Source of the DNA: an uncultured Roseobacter sp.
Lineage (GTDB): Bacteria > Pseudomonadota > Alphaproteobacteria > Rhodobacterales > Rhodobacteraceae
Length of the DNA: 64,000 nt
Direction: 5' to 3'
NCBI RefSeq assembly: GCF_947488185.1
Contig: NZ_CANKYM010000001.1
Location: forward strand, 372,001 to 436,000
This document shows, piece by piece, positions 45,237-55,207 of this stretch; the stretch's first letter is position 1, and each line of letters begins with the position of its first letter. Made by a program: the position numbers and the translations under genes. Under the pieces are notes generated by a model. That model was not told the DNA's origin. It saw only the letters and a list, made by a program, of their open reading frames with translations, and searched no databases.

Positions 45237-46652
45237 TCAAGCGGCGATCAGGGACTGCGCCTTGGCCGTGGCGCGATCCGCCTGCCCCTGATCCCCCAGA
45301 CCTTTGAAAGCACGGGCCACCGCGCGCCAGTTCTGGGCCGAGGTCGGTTTGATCCCCGTCCGCTCGTTTGCCAGTGCCAGTGCCAGATCGAACTGACGTG
45401 CGCGCAATGCGGCCTCCAGGAGCGTCCAGCCGATGATGTCGCGCTGCGCGTAACTTCCCCCCAACCGATGGGTCATGTAGCGGATTGGCAACAGCCGGTC
45501 GACGCAGCCTGCGTAGTTCTCTTTCTTAAAATCCTGCATGGCCAGACAGAAAGGCAGACCGATCTCGCGGGTCATCGCGACATTGGCATCGGAGGCATTT
45601 TCAAGATACCGTTCGTTCGCCGACAAAAGCGCTTTCTGCGCGTCTTCGCGACCGTCTGACACGAAGGTCAGCATCGCATGCACGTCGTTGAACGCATAAA
45701 GTGTATCCTGGGCGGCGGGCTCCCATTTATTCGCCAGATGGGTCCAACGGTCCCCCCCATCCTGCCCCACGAGGTTCATGCGCCACAGCAAAGCTGCCGC
45801 ATCCAACTCCTCATACTTGTGACCATCCTTGTTCCGGGAATCGAGGTGGGTATCGAAGATGTCGTAGACCTGATCGTACTGTTCGAGATCGAGGTGATAG
45901 AGGCCGGTGTGCCACCAGAGGTGATTGGCAAAGTTCGACGTCCCCCACATGCCCGCGTGATCGCGCATGAAGCGGATGCCACCGGCCTGCCGCCCACGCA
46001 TTTCCATCACATGGCTGACGGTATGCACGGCGTAAGGATTATCCGGACGGATCGCCAACGCCTGACGCGCCAGTTCTTCGGCGCGCGCGAAATCGCGGTT
46101 CTCCTCCAGACCAAAGGAATAGAACCCCAGCACGAATTCATAGCCGGGAATGCTCTCGTCCCACAGGTTGAACACCCGTGCGACCACATCGCGCTGCCCC
46201 GGCACGTCACCCAGCAACACCATCGTGTAGTGGATCAACTCCAACGCCAAAAGGTCCATCGGGTACCGCGTCAGCACCGCTTCCCATTTCTGCACGGCGC
46301 CAAAGAAATCGCCGTGGACCCAGGCCTTGATCGCCTCGTGGTGGCCTAATTCCCGTTCGTTGCAGCCCGGCAGTAAGCGTTCAGACTGGGCAAGGCACTG
46401 CAGCATCGTGTCGTAGACCCGGGTTTCCATCGCCTGCGTCAGCCACCCCGCCTTGAAAAGCCAGCCCATGATGAAATCGGGATGCTCTGCCAGAACGGCG
46501 TTAATCTCCGCATCGGCATCCCCACGGAAAGAGAGTGACATCAGGATCGCGCGCTCCAGCCCGTCAATGGCGCCCCGGTCGCGATAGGACACGGGAACGC
46601 CTCTGATATCCGTAAAGGGCGTCGCAGATTTCAAAGCGGTATCGGCACACAT
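45237..46652 (-). CDS. TPR repeat protein, TTC38-like
   Basis: 471 residues, mostly helical repeats. Blocks such as YEFVLGFYSFGLEENRDFARAEELARQALAI, NPYAVHTVSHVMEMRGR and HLWWHTGLYHLDLEQYDQVYDIFDTHL match the family of tetratricopeptide repeat protein 38, known from animals and many bacteria. Function is unknown. There is no signal peptide, so it is probably cytoplasmic. It lies 36 bases upstream of the GntR gene in the same direction. Confidence 0.85.
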   Translation of the reverse strand: MCADTALKSATPFTDIRGVPVSYRDRGAIDGLERAILMSLSFRGDADAEINAVLAEHPDFIMGWLFKAGWLTQAMETRVYDTMLQCLAQSERLLPGCNERELGHHEAIKAWVHGDFFGAVQKWEAVLTRYPMDLLALELIHYTMVLLGDVPGQRDVVARVFNLWDESIPGYEFVLGFYSFGLEENRDFARAEELARQALAIRPDNPYAVHTVSHVMEMRGRQAGGIRFMRDHAGMWGTSNFANHLWWHTGLYHLDLEQYDQVYDIFDTHLDSRNKDGHKYEELDAAALLWRMNLVGQDGGDRWTHLANKWEPAAQDTLYAFNDVHAMLTFVSDGREDAQKALLSANERYLENASDANVAMTREIGLPFCLAMQDFKKENYAGCVDRLLPIRYMTHRLGGSYAQRDIIGWTLLEAALRARQFDLALALANERTGIKPTSAQNWRAVARAFKGLGDQGQADRATAKAQSLIAA

Positions 46653-46780
46653 CCTGGGTCATCCTTTGCGACAGCGGCACGGGGTTACAGACCCCTTCTA
46701 TCGCAAATTTTCCAAGGATCGATAGTCTCACGAAAATTCTATCTGGCGTTAACAGCGGTTTGTCGCGCCTTGCCGAAATC

Positions 46781-48016
46781 CTAACCGCCTGGACGCGCCT
46801 CAACCGTGTATCCGTCCCGCGTCTGCGGCGTTTTCATATCGAGCACCCGGCCCGCGATCAGATTGCGCAGCATCTGGGCGGTTCCCCCGCCAATCGTGAA
46901 CATCCGCGCATCCCGGACCAGACGTTCAACCGGGTTGTTACGGGAATACCCATCGGCACCGTGCAACTGCAAAGCGTCGTTGGTGACCTTCACAGCCATT
47001 TCCGAGGCAAAGACCTTCGCCTGTGCGGCAAGCAATGGATCGGGAAAACCAGAGGCCTGAGCCTCAGCACTTTTTGCCGCGCGCCAGATCATCATGCGCG
47101 CTGCGTCGATCTGTGTGGCCATGTCGGCCAGCATCCATTGTAGGCCCTGGAATTCTGCAATCGGGCGGCCGAATTGTTCGCGGGTCTTGACGTGGCTGCA
47201 GGCGGCATTGAAAGCCGCTTGCGCGAGGCCAAGCGCCACCGTGGCCGCGCCAACACGCTGGGCGTTATAGGCGTTCATCAGACCGGCAAAGCCCCGTTCG
47301 ATCCCCTCTGGCGGCGTGATCAGACGGTCGGCTGGCAGATGCAGATTGTTGAACCGAATAGTCGTCTCCGGGATGCCACGCAGGCCCATCGTGGGTTCAC
47401 GCGCCCCAATCTCCAGACCGGGTTCATCCAGATAGGCGATGAATCCGCCGATCCCCTTGAACGCGCCGTCTTCGATCACGCGCGCAAAAATCAGGTGCAA
47501 CCGGGACACGCCCCCGCCGGTGATCCAGTGCTTGGTGCCGTTCAGCACCCAGCCATCGCGCGTACGCTCCGCCGTTGTGCGCATCTCGGTTGCGGCACTG
47601 CCTGCCTGTGGCTCGGTGATGCAGATGGCGGGTTTGTCTCCCGCCAACACGTGTTGCGCCGCGATCTCGCGCTGCGCTTGTGTACCGTAGGCGAGGATGG
47701 CTCCAACGGCGCCCATGTTGCCTTCAACCGCGATCCGCCCGGAGACGCCACAGCACCGCGCGAACTCCTCGACCACCAGCGCGATGTCGAAACAGCTCAA
47801 CCCGAGGCCCCCCAGGTCTTCAGGCACGCACATGCCCATGAACCCGGCGTCGGTCATCTGCCGGACCACCTCCTGCGGGTATCGCTCTGTCGCGTCGGTC
47901 TGTGTCGCAAGCGGAAGGGCAACGTCGCGCGCCAGATCCCTTGCGCGCGACTGCAACGCAATCTGGGCCTCATTGAGAAAGAAGGAGGGAGGGTCCTGCA
48001 TCTGCCGATCAAACAT
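46781..48016 (-). CDS. acyl-CoA dehydrogenase
   Basis: 411 residues. FAD-binding ACAD fold with ICITEPQAGSAATEMRTTAER, the second signature QFGRPIAEFQGLQWMLADM and the C-terminal QLHGADGYSRNNPVERLVRDARMFTIGGGTAQ. The usual catalytic base position follows DALQLHG. Chain-length preference is not clear. A LysR gene lies upstream on the same strand, with a 95-base AT-rich gap. Confidence 0.93.
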   Translation of the reverse strand: MFDRQMQDPPSFFLNEAQIALQSRARDLARDVALPLATQTDATERYPQEVVRQMTDAGFMGMCVPEDLGGLGLSCFDIALVVEEFARCCGVSGRIAVEGNMGAVGAILAYGTQAQREIAAQHVLAGDKPAICITEPQAGSAATEMRTTAERTRDGWVLNGTKHWITGGGVSRLHLIFARVIEDGAFKGIGGFIAYLDEPGLEIGAREPTMGLRGIPETTIRFNNLHLPADRLITPPEGIERGFAGLMNAYNAQRVGAATVALGLAQAAFNAACSHVKTREQFGRPIAEFQGLQWMLADMATQIDAARMMIWRAAKSAEAQASGFPDPLLAAQAKVFASEMAVKVTNDALQLHGADGYSRNNPVERLVRDARMFTIGGGTAQMLRNLIAGRVLDMKTPQTRDGYTVEARPGG

Positions 48017-48111
48017 GAGAGCGCCTTTGACTGTGGATAGACGCAGTCTAGTTCATGATGATATCAAAACATATCGAGATATTCTTGCATTTTTCATGAG
48101 ATTTACTGATG

Positions 48112-48960
48112 TTAAAGTGCCGCCAAAAACGTCGCGATCAGTGGATCATGCGGAGGATCGCCCAAGAGCAACGCGCCGACGTCACGTGCAAACGGCGGAT
48201 CACCAAAGGAGACAGAGCGTAATCCGGGCCAGATCCCATTGCTGCCCCGGCAGACCGGCACAATCGACACCCCCAACCCTTCACGCACCATGGATTCGAT
48301 GGCATCCAGTGAATCGATTTCCATGATTGCCGTGACCGCGATATCCCGTTTGTTCAAATGCGCCTCTATCGCGCTGCCCGCCCATGTTTTGCGGTTGAAC
48401 CAGATGAAGGGCAGAGACGAGAGCAGCGTTTTTTCGTCACCCACCGCTTCCGCGGGCGCGATGACGACCAGCGGCTCATGCGCGATGTGATGCCATTCCA
48501 ACCCCTCGATAGGCGCTGGGGGCTTCGTGCAGATTGCGATGTCGAGAGCACCTTGCTGCAATCGCGCGGCCAATTGGTCGGAACTGCCACTGTGCACATC
48601 AATGGAAAGATCAGGGTGCTGCATGCGCAGTTCCGCAAGCGCGGGCGGCAGGAAGCTGCTCAACACGGTCGGGACCGCCCCGACACGCAACCGGCCCCGG
48701 ATCATCTGCCCCATGACCACATCTTCGGTCGCGTCGAAAAGCTTGATCACCTTGCGGGCATGATCCGCCAGCGCGCGTGCTTTGCCCGTCGGTGCGGGCG
48801 GACGCACGATACGGTCGAACAGAAGAACGCCCAATTCCTCTTCCAACGCCTTGACCTGCAAGCTGATCGCGGAGTGAGAGCGGCCAATAGCGTCACCAGC
48901 AGCCGCAAACGATCCTTCGTCTATCACCGCGATCAGGATACGCATTTGCTGGATGTTCAT
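48112..48960 (-). CDS. LysR family transcriptional regulator
   Basis: 282 residues. The N-terminal helix-turn-helix is MNIQQMRILIAVIDEGSFAAAGDAIGRSHSAISLQVKALEEEL, and the effector domain follows from about residue 90. It precedes the acyl-CoA dehydrogenase gene in the same direction and is divergent from the mrp operon, so either may be a target. A nested inverted repeat lies 37 bases upstream of its start. Confidence 0.92.
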   Translation of the reverse strand: MNIQQMRILIAVIDEGSFAAAGDAIGRSHSAISLQVKALEEELGVLLFDRIVRPPAPTGKARALADHARKVIKLFDATEDVVMGQMIRGRLRVGAVPTVLSSFLPPALAELRMQHPDLSIDVHSGSSDQLAARLQQGALDIAICTKPPAPIEGLEWHHIAHEPLVVIAPAEAVGDEKTLLSSLPFIWFNRKTWAGSAIEAHLNKRDIAVTAIMEIDSLDAIESMVREGLGVSIVPVCRGSNGIWPGLRSVSFGDPPFARDVGALLLGDPPHDPLIATFLAAL

Positions 48961-48996
48961 GGAAAGGGCCGGGGGTCAGAGGGACGCGTCACGCGC

Positions 48997-49027
48997 TGAG
49001 GATCAGGCAAAGCCTAGTCGATCCTCA
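48997..49027. promoter_or_regulatory. nested inverted repeat between LysR and mrpA
   Basis: Outer arms TGAGGATC (48997-49004) and GATCCTCA (49020-49027) are perfect complements. Inside, AGGC (49005-49008) and GCCT (49012-49015) also pair around AAA. This is either a dimeric operator or an RNA hairpin in the LysR leader. The rest of 48961-49232 shows an AT-rich region (49130-49190) that probably holds the mrp promoter. Confidence 0.5.
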
Positions 49028-49232
49028 CAGGCAGGTCCATCTTGCGACCGCCCATCCGAGACGAGGGGCGCACCAGCCGCAACACCGCCGGCCTGAACAA
49101 TTGGCGCTGCAGATGCGACCAATTAACGTCAAAGCTGCCTTTTGTAACAATTTTTGACGGTTTCGCTTGAGAACAGGCGCATTCTGGCACAGATAATGGA
49201 GAACTTTTCAGACCAAAAGACTAGGAGTTCGC

Positions 49233-52103
49233 GTGTCCCTCTTCCTGATCGTCGCATTACCATTCTTCGGCGCGCTGCTTCCTGGACTGATGAATTCCGC
49301 AGGCAGACAGGCCTGCGCCGGGATCACCTTTACCGTCTCGCTGGCGGCGTTCATCGGGTTGCTGACCAACCTGCCCGCCGTGCTTGCGGGCGATCTGGTG
49401 ACCGCCCGGGTTGATTGGATTCCTTCTCTGGGCATGAACTTCACGCTGATGCTGGATGGGCTCGGGTTTTTCTTTGCGCTGCTGATCCTCGGCATCGGCC
49501 TTTTGATCATTGCCTACGCCCGCTCGTACCTGTCGCGCGACGACAACATGGGCGAATTCTTCACCTATCTGCTGCTGTTCCAGGGCGCGATGGTGGGGAT
49601 CGTGCTCAGCGACAACATCCTGCTTTTGCTGGTCTTCTGGGAACTTACCTCGCTCTCCTCCTTCCTGCTGATCGGCTATTGGAAGCATCTGCCCGAAGGC
49701 AGGCAAGGCGCCCGCATGGCCCTGACAGTCACCGGCATGGGTGGCCTGGCCATGATCGGTGGCATGCTGATCCTCGGTCAGATCGCGGGCAGCTACGATC
49801 TGAGCGTCATCCTGCAGAACCGCGACCTGATCCAGGCCGACCCGCTTTATGTCCCGGCCCTGCTGCTGATCCTTCTGGGGTGTTTCACCAAATCGGCGCA
49901 GTTTCCGTTCCATTTCTGGTTGCCGCACGCCATGGCGGCGCCGACACCCGTTTCTGCCTATCTGCACTCCGCCACGATGGTGAAGGCGGGCATCTTCCTG
50001 ATGGCCCGCATGTGGCCGGTGTTGTCGGGCACACCGGAGTGGTTTGTCATTGTCACGACCGCCGGGTTGATCACCATGGTGCTGGGCGCGATCATCGCCC
50101 TGTTCAAACACGATCTCAAGGCACTGCTGGCCTTTTCGACGGTCAGTCACCTCGGGTTGATCACCATGTTGCTGGGCACCGGCACCGCGTTCGGGGCGAT
50201 GGCGGCGATGTTCCACATTCTCAACCATGCCACCTTCAAGGCCGCGCTCTTCATGTCCGCAGGGATCGTCGATCACGAGGCCCATACACGCGATATCCGT
50301 CGACTTGGCGGGCTGCGCCACCTGATGCCGATCACCTTTATCATCGCAACACTCGCGGCGCTGTCGATGGCGGGTATTCCCCTGCTAAACGGCTTCTTGT
50401 CCAAAGAGATGATGCTGGAGGAAGCCACCCACACCGTGCTCTTCGGTGCGCCTTGGCTGGTGCCTGCCCTTGCGACTTTCGGCTCCCTGTTCTCGGCGGC
50501 CTACTGCTTCCGCCTGATCGGTCACACCTTCCTTGGCCCGGTGCGCGACGACTACCCGGCCAAGCCGCATGATCCCGGCGCGGGCATGTGGCTGCCGCCC
50601 GCCATTCTGGTCGTGCTGGTGGTGATGATCGGTGTTGCCCCCTTCCTGGCAGAGCCCTTTGTGAAAGTGGTAACGGCCTCCGTGTTGGGGGACACCGCCG
50701 AGGTGCCCAAGGCCTATTTCAAAATCTGGCATGGCCTTGTGCCCGCCCTCTTCATGTCGGTCATTGCCGTCGTGGGTGGCTTGCTGATGCTGGCCATCTT
50801 CAACCCCGCCCTGCGCCTGTGGGAGACGACCCCACGCCCCGAGGCCAAGACGATTTTCGAAGCGCTGATCGCTGCAATTGTTGCGCTCTCCCAGCGCTTT
50901 ATCCACGGGCTGCACAATGGTGCTTTCACCCGCTATGGCGCGATCATGGCCGTCACAGTCATCGTTGCAGGGTTTTACGCCTGGAGCACAGGCACCGTGG
51001 GCCCCGCCAGCCGAGAGATGCAGCCTGTTACACCCGTCGCCTTTGCAGGCTGGGTCATGCTGTTGGCGGCAACCATCGGGATGGTGTTCCTGCACCGCAA
51101 CCGCCTGATGTCGCTGATCCTGATCGGCATTGCCGGGCTGATGGTATCGGTCGGCTTTGTCTATTTCAGCGCGCCCGACCTTGCGATGACGCAGATCACC
51201 GTCGAGGTGGTTACCATCATCCTGCTGCTGCTGGCGCTGAACTTCCTGCCCAATCAGACCCCGATTGAAAGCACGGCGATGCGGCGGACACGCGATACCG
51301 CCATCGCCCTTGCGGGCGGTCTGGCGACCATGGGCATGGCCTGGCACTTCCTGGTGCGTGACGCCATCACGACACCGATCTCGGAATTCCACCTTGCCAA
51401 CTCCTACAAAGGCGGCGGCGGCACTAACGTAGTCAACGTGATCCTCGTCGATTTCCGGGGCTTTGACACCTATGGCGAGATCATCGTGCTGGGTATCGCC
51501 GCCCTGCTGATCTACGCGCTGACCGAAACGCTTCTGTCCGGCCCCGTTCGTGCCCGCCTGCTGAACCGCAAGCCCGATCAGCCGCGTGCGGGTGACATGC
51601 ACCCCACCATGATGGTGGTGCTGACCCGCGTGATCATGCCGGTGGTGCTGATGGTCGGTTTCTACATCTTCCTGCGCGGTCACAACGAGCCGGGCGGCGG
51701 TTTTATCGCCGGGCTGGTCGTCTCCATCGCGGTGGTGATGCAATATATGGCCAGCGGGTTCAGCTGGGCCTCCGCGCGGCTGCGCTATCCCTATCACGGG
51801 GTGATCGGTGCGGGTGTGCTGATCGCCGGTCTCACGGGCATCGGGTCGTGGTTTGTCAGCAAGCCGTTCCTGACGTCGGATTTCACCTATGTGCGCATCC
51901 CGCCCTTTGAGAAGTTCGAGCTGGCAACAGCGGCGCTCTTTGACCTCGGCGTGTTCCTCGCGGTGGTCGGCGCGGTGATGCTGTCGCTGGAGAGCTTCTC
52001 GCGGCTGGCGCGCCGGGCCCATGTCCCCGATACCGAACACCCGATGGACATCGATCCGTCACGTGACGATCCCCCCATGACACCAGCGCGGGAGGGCGTG
52101 TGA
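49233..52103 (+). CDS. mrpA: Na+(K+)/H+ antiporter subunit A, fused MrpA-MrpB
   Basis: 956 residues. The N-terminal part is a NuoL-like proton channel subunit (FFTYLLLFQGAMVGIVLSDN, FPFHFWLPHAMAAPTPVSAYLHSATMVKAGIFLM). The middle holds the MrpA-specific C-terminal helices. The last 170 residues, beginning after GDMHPTMMVV, contain the MnhB domain (GFYIFLRGHNEPGGGFIAGL). This A-B fusion is the group 2 Mrp form, as in rhizobial Pha1. It belongs to a multi-subunit inner-membrane antiporter for pH and sodium homeostasis. GTG start at 49233 with AGGAG upstream. Confidence 0.96.
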   Translation: MSLFLIVALPFFGALLPGLMNSAGRQACAGITFTVSLAAFIGLLTNLPAVLAGDLVTARVDWIPSLGMNFTLMLDGLGFFFALLILGIGLLIIAYARSYLSRDDNMGEFFTYLLLFQGAMVGIVLSDNILLLLVFWELTSLSSFLLIGYWKHLPEGRQGARMALTVTGMGGLAMIGGMLILGQIAGSYDLSVILQNRDLIQADPLYVPALLLILLGCFTKSAQFPFHFWLPHAMAAPTPVSAYLHSATMVKAGIFLMARMWPVLSGTPEWFVIVTTAGLITMVLGAIIALFKHDLKALLAFSTVSHLGLITMLLGTGTAFGAMAAMFHILNHATFKAALFMSAGIVDHEAHTRDIRRLGGLRHLMPITFIIATLAALSMAGIPLLNGFLSKEMMLEEATHTVLFGAPWLVPALATFGSLFSAAYCFRLIGHTFLGPVRDDYPAKPHDPGAGMWLPPAILVVLVVMIGVAPFLAEPFVKVVTASVLGDTAEVPKAYFKIWHGLVPALFMSVIAVVGGLLMLAIFNPALRLWETTPRPEAKTIFEALIAAIVALSQRFIHGLHNGAFTRYGAIMAVTVIVAGFYAWSTGTVGPASREMQPVTPVAFAGWVMLLAATIGMVFLHRNRLMSLILIGIAGLMVSVGFVYFSAPDLAMTQITVEVVTIILLLLALNFLPNQTPIESTAMRRTRDTAIALAGGLATMGMAWHFLVRDAITTPISEFHLANSYKGGGGTNVVNVILVDFRGFDTYGEIIVLGIAALLIYALTETLLSGPVRARLLNRKPDQPRAGDMHPTMMVVLTRVIMPVVLMVGFYIFLRGHNEPGGGFIAGLVVSIAVVMQYMASGFSWASARLRYPYHGVIGAGVLIAGLTGIGSWFVSKPFLTSDFTYVRIPPFEKFELATAALFDLGVFLAVVGAVMLSLESFSRLARRAHVPDTEHPMDIDPSRDDPPMTPAREGV

Positions 52104-52104
52104 T

Positions 52105-52461
52105 ATGGAACTGCTTGTCGCATCCGCCATCGGCATTCTCACGGCAGGGGGCATCTACCTGATGCTGCGCCTGCGCACTTTCCCGGTCATCCTGGGCATT
52201 TCGCTGCTGACCTATGCGGTCAACGTGTTTCTCTTTGCCTCCGGGCGTCTGAGCATTGGCGCCCCCCCGATCCTGCGCGACGGTATCGAGGTCTATGCCG
52301 ATCCGCTGCCGCAGGCGCTGGTGCTCACGGCCATCGTGATCTCCTTCGGGATGACGGCAGTTGTGGTGATGATCGCCCTTGGTGCCTATCTCGGCTCGGA
52401 TGATGACCACGTGGATGACGCCATCAATAAGCCATCGACGGGTACGGGAGACGCCACATGA
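52105..52461 (+). CDS. mrpC: Na+/H+ antiporter subunit C
   Basis: 118 residues, NuoK-like with three transmembrane helices (LLVASAIGILTAGGIYLML, FPVILGISLLTYAVNVFLF, ALVLTAIVISFGMTAVVVM). It starts one base after the mrpA stop and overlaps mrpD by four bases. Confidence 0.95.
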   Translation: MELLVASAIGILTAGGIYLMLRLRTFPVILGISLLTYAVNVFLFASGRLSIGAPPILRDGIEVYADPLPQALVLTAIVISFGMTAVVVMIALGAYLGSDDDHVDDAINKPSTGTGDAT

Positions 52462-54011
52462 CCCATTGGATCATTGCCCCCGTCGTGCTGCCCGCCCTGC
52501 TGGCCCCGTTCATCGTGCTGGCCGCACGGTATCACATCGGCATTCAGCGCGTGTTCTCTATTGCCGGGGTTCTGGCGTTGATTTTCGTAGCCGCAGGCCT
52601 TGCCTGGCAGGCCTCGGACGGAACCATCACGCTCTACCAGCTCGGCGATTGGGCCGCGCCCTTCGGGATCGTGCTGGTGGCAGACAGGCTGTCCACGCTC
52701 ATGGTGCTGCTGACGGCCGTGCTGGCGCTCTTTGTGCTGCTCTATGCCATCGGATCGGAATGGGACAATCGCGGGCGGCATTTCCACGCGCTGTTCCAGT
52801 TCCAGCTGATGGGGATCATGGGCGCTTTCCTGACCGGTGACCTCTTCAACCTCTTCGTCTTTTTTGAAGTGCTGCTGATCGCCTCCTACGGTCTGATGAT
52901 CCACTCAGGCGGCAATGCGCGCCTGCGTGCGGGCGTGCAATATGTGCTCTTCAACCTGCTGGGATCGACCCTTTTCCTTTTTGCCCTCGGCGCGATCTAC
53001 GCCGAAGCCGGGACGCTGAACATGGCCGATCTGGCCCAGCGTGTGCGCCTGATCGACGGCGCGGAGACCGTTGGGATTCGCCTTGCCGCTGTCCTGCTGC
53101 TGCTGGTCTTCGCGATCAAGGCGGCGGTACTGCCGCTGCACTTCTGGCTGCCCTCGAGCTATGCCGAAGCGCCCGCGCCGGTGGCCGCGCTCTTTGCCAT
53201 CATGACCAAGGTCGGGGCCTACGCGATCATCCGCGTCTACACGATGATCTTCAGCCCCGATCTGGACGTGACCGCCGGGCTGCACACCACATGGCTGATG
53301 CCTGCCGCGCTGGCCTCGCTGGCCATTGGTATGATAGGCGTTCTGGCTGCGCGTCACCTCGACCGGCTGGTGGCCTTCGCGGTCATCGGGTCGATGGGGA
53401 TGGTGATGGTGGCGATCTCGCTCTTTACGCCGACAAGTATCACGGCCGCGCTCTATTACACCGTGCATTCGACTCTGGCCGCAGCCGCCCTGTTCCTGAT
53501 CGTCGATCTGGTCAGAACCGGACGCGCGGACCTCAACCTGATCGCCCAGCCTGTCGTGCCGGGGGCCGCGCTGACTTCCGCGCTGTTCTTTCTGGCGGCC
53601 ATTGCCATGGCCGGTCTGCCGCCGCTGTCGGGCTTTGTCGGCAAGCTGCTGGTCCTCGATGCGGCCTTTTCCACCTCAGCCGCTGCGTGGATCTGGGCCG
53701 TGGTCCTGTCGTCCAGCTTGATCTGCGTCGTCGGGTTCTCCCGCGCGGGCAGCACCCTCTTCTGGAAGGCAAAATCAATGCCGGTGGCGGACGAGCCGGC
53801 AGAAACCACCGCCGCCACTCCCGCGCCTGCGACGCTGTCTTATGTTGCGGTGGGCGGGTTGCTGACGCTGCTGGTGGCGCACACGGTCTTTGCCGGACCG
53901 GCGACTGCCTACATGGCGGATATTTCCGACCAGCTCTTCAATCCGGAACCTTACATAGAGACCGTGCTGGACACACCCGGAAAACTCAGCACACCAAAGG
54001 AGGGATATTGA
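52458..54011 (+). CDS. mrpD: Na+/H+ antiporter subunit D
   Basis: 517 residues, NuoN/NuoM-like proton channel. It contains FFEVLLIASYGLMIHSG, VLPLHFWLPSSYAEAPAPVAALFAIMTKVGAYAIIRVY and PLSGFVGKLLVLDAAF, with the conserved lysine and glutamate of the channel. Stop is one base before mrpE. Confidence 0.96.
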   Translation: MTHWIIAPVVLPALLAPFIVLAARYHIGIQRVFSIAGVLALIFVAAGLAWQASDGTITLYQLGDWAAPFGIVLVADRLSTLMVLLTAVLALFVLLYAIGSEWDNRGRHFHALFQFQLMGIMGAFLTGDLFNLFVFFEVLLIASYGLMIHSGGNARLRAGVQYVLFNLLGSTLFLFALGAIYAEAGTLNMADLAQRVRLIDGAETVGIRLAAVLLLLVFAIKAAVLPLHFWLPSSYAEAPAPVAALFAIMTKVGAYAIIRVYTMIFSPDLDVTAGLHTTWLMPAALASLAIGMIGVLAARHLDRLVAFAVIGSMGMVMVAISLFTPTSITAALYYTVHSTLAAAALFLIVDLVRTGRADLNLIAQPVVPGAALTSALFFLAAIAMAGLPPLSGFVGKLLVLDAAFSTSAAAWIWAVVLSSSLICVVGFSRAGSTLFWKAKSMPVADEPAETTAATPAPATLSYVAVGGLLTLLVAHTVFAGPATAYMADISDQLFNPEPYIETVLDTPGKLSTPKEGY

Positions 54012-54012
54012 C

Positions 54013-54513
54013 ATGATCAAGGCATACCGCTGGCTCCTGCCACACCCCCTTGTCACCCTGCTGCTCGCGGTGGTCTGGACACTGCTGCAAAATGAAATCT
54101 CGGCAGGCATGGTGGTCTTTGGCGTGATCCTCGGGATCATCATCCCCTGGGGCACCTCGGTCTGGTGGCCGGATACGCCCCGCGCCTTTCACGTCAGCCG
54201 CATGGTGACCTACAGCATCATGGTGATCTGGGACATCATGGTCGCCAACGTGCAGGTGGCCTGGATCGTGCTGACCAAGCCCAATTCCAAACTGCGCCCC
54301 GCGTGGATCGTGGTCCCGCTGGAATTGCGCCAGCCCGAGGCCATTACCATCCTCGCCGGCACCATCACACTCACCCCCGGCACCGTCTCGGCCGATCTGT
54401 CGGACGAAGGGCACAGCCTGCTTGTGCATGTGCTGCACACGGAGGATCCCGACGCCGTGCGTGACGAGATCAAAACCCGCTACGAGCGCCGCCTGAAGGA
54501 GATTTTCGCATGA
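54013..54513 (+). CDS. mrpE: Na+/H+ antiporter subunit E
   Basis: 166 residues with an N-terminal membrane pair and a cytoplasmic domain. ITLTPGTVSADLSDEGHSLLVHVLH is the MnhE signature. It overlaps mrpF by ATGA. Confidence 0.95.
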   Translation: MIKAYRWLLPHPLVTLLLAVVWTLLQNEISAGMVVFGVILGIIIPWGTSVWWPDTPRAFHVSRMVTYSIMVIWDIMVANVQVAWIVLTKPNSKLRPAWIVVPLELRQPEAITILAGTITLTPGTVSADLSDEGHSLLVHVLHTEDPDAVRDEIKTRYERRLKEIFA

Positions 54514-54797
54514 GTTTCGCGACACAGCTGATGGACATCGCGCTCATCGTGACCTTCGTCGTCATCGCTCTGGCGCAGGCCATGTCGATGATCCGGCTGG
54601 TGATGGGGCCGTCGACGGGCGACCGCATTCTGGCGCTCGACACGATGGTTGTGAACGCCATCGGCCTGATTGTCTTGCTCGGCATTGCACAGGGCGTGCG
54701 CATCTACTTCGAGGTGTCGCTGATCATTGCCATGCTGGGGTTTGTCTCAACTGTCGCCTATGCGCGATTTGTTCTGCGGGGGGATATCATCGAATGA
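54510..54797 (+). CDS. mrpF: Na+/H+ antiporter subunit F
   Basis: 95 residues with three helices and the MnhF core RLVMGPSTGDRILALDTMVVNAIGLIVLLG. Overlaps mrpG by ATGA. Confidence 0.95.
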   Translation: MSFATQLMDIALIVTFVVIALAQAMSMIRLVMGPSTGDRILALDTMVVNAIGLIVLLGIAQGVRIYFEVSLIIAMLGFVSTVAYARFVLRGDIIE

Positions 54798-55198
54798 CCG
54801 CTGAGATTATCGGGACCTACGCCGTTGCCATCTGCCTGTTGATTGGCGCGGGCTTTGCCATGGTGGGCGCGATTGGCCTGCTGAAGTTCAACGACTCGAT
54901 GACCCGACTGCATGCACCGACTAAGGTTGGCACGGTGGGGATCGGCGCCTTGCTGCTCGCGTCCATGATCCATTCCTTCACGGTGGGGGACGGCTCGCTG
55001 CACGAGCTGCTGATCATGTCGTTCCTCTTCGTGACCGCGCCGATTTCGGCGAATTTCATGGCGAAGGTCAACATTCATCGCCGCGCCTGTGACACTCCGC
55101 CAGAGCCGCCACAGGACGACACCTGGTCCACCCTGAACGTGCCCGAAGCGGATCGCGAAATGGCGTCTCCGGCAACAGTGCAATCCCCGAAAGGCTGA
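54794..55198 (+). CDS. mrpG: Na+/H+ antiporter subunit G
   Basis: 134 residues with three helices. GAIGLLKFNDSMTRLHAPTKVGTVGIG and FLFVTAPISANFMAK are MnhG signatures. The polar C-terminal tail is about 40 residues. It ends nine bases from the convergent LysR stop, with no hairpin seen. Confidence 0.95.
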   Translation: MTAEIIGTYAVAICLLIGAGFAMVGAIGLLKFNDSMTRLHAPTKVGTVGIGALLLASMIHSFTVGDGSLHELLIMSFLFVTAPISANFMAKVNIHRRACDTPPEPPQDDTWSTLNVPEADREMASPATVQSPKG

Positions 55199-55207
55199 GG
55201 CACGGTC

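Noticed and set aside
50385..52040. Long minus-strand open frame opposite mrpA
   Set aside because: Composition dominated by His, Gln, Asp and Arg with no hydrophobic core or motif; mrpA on the other strand is certain.
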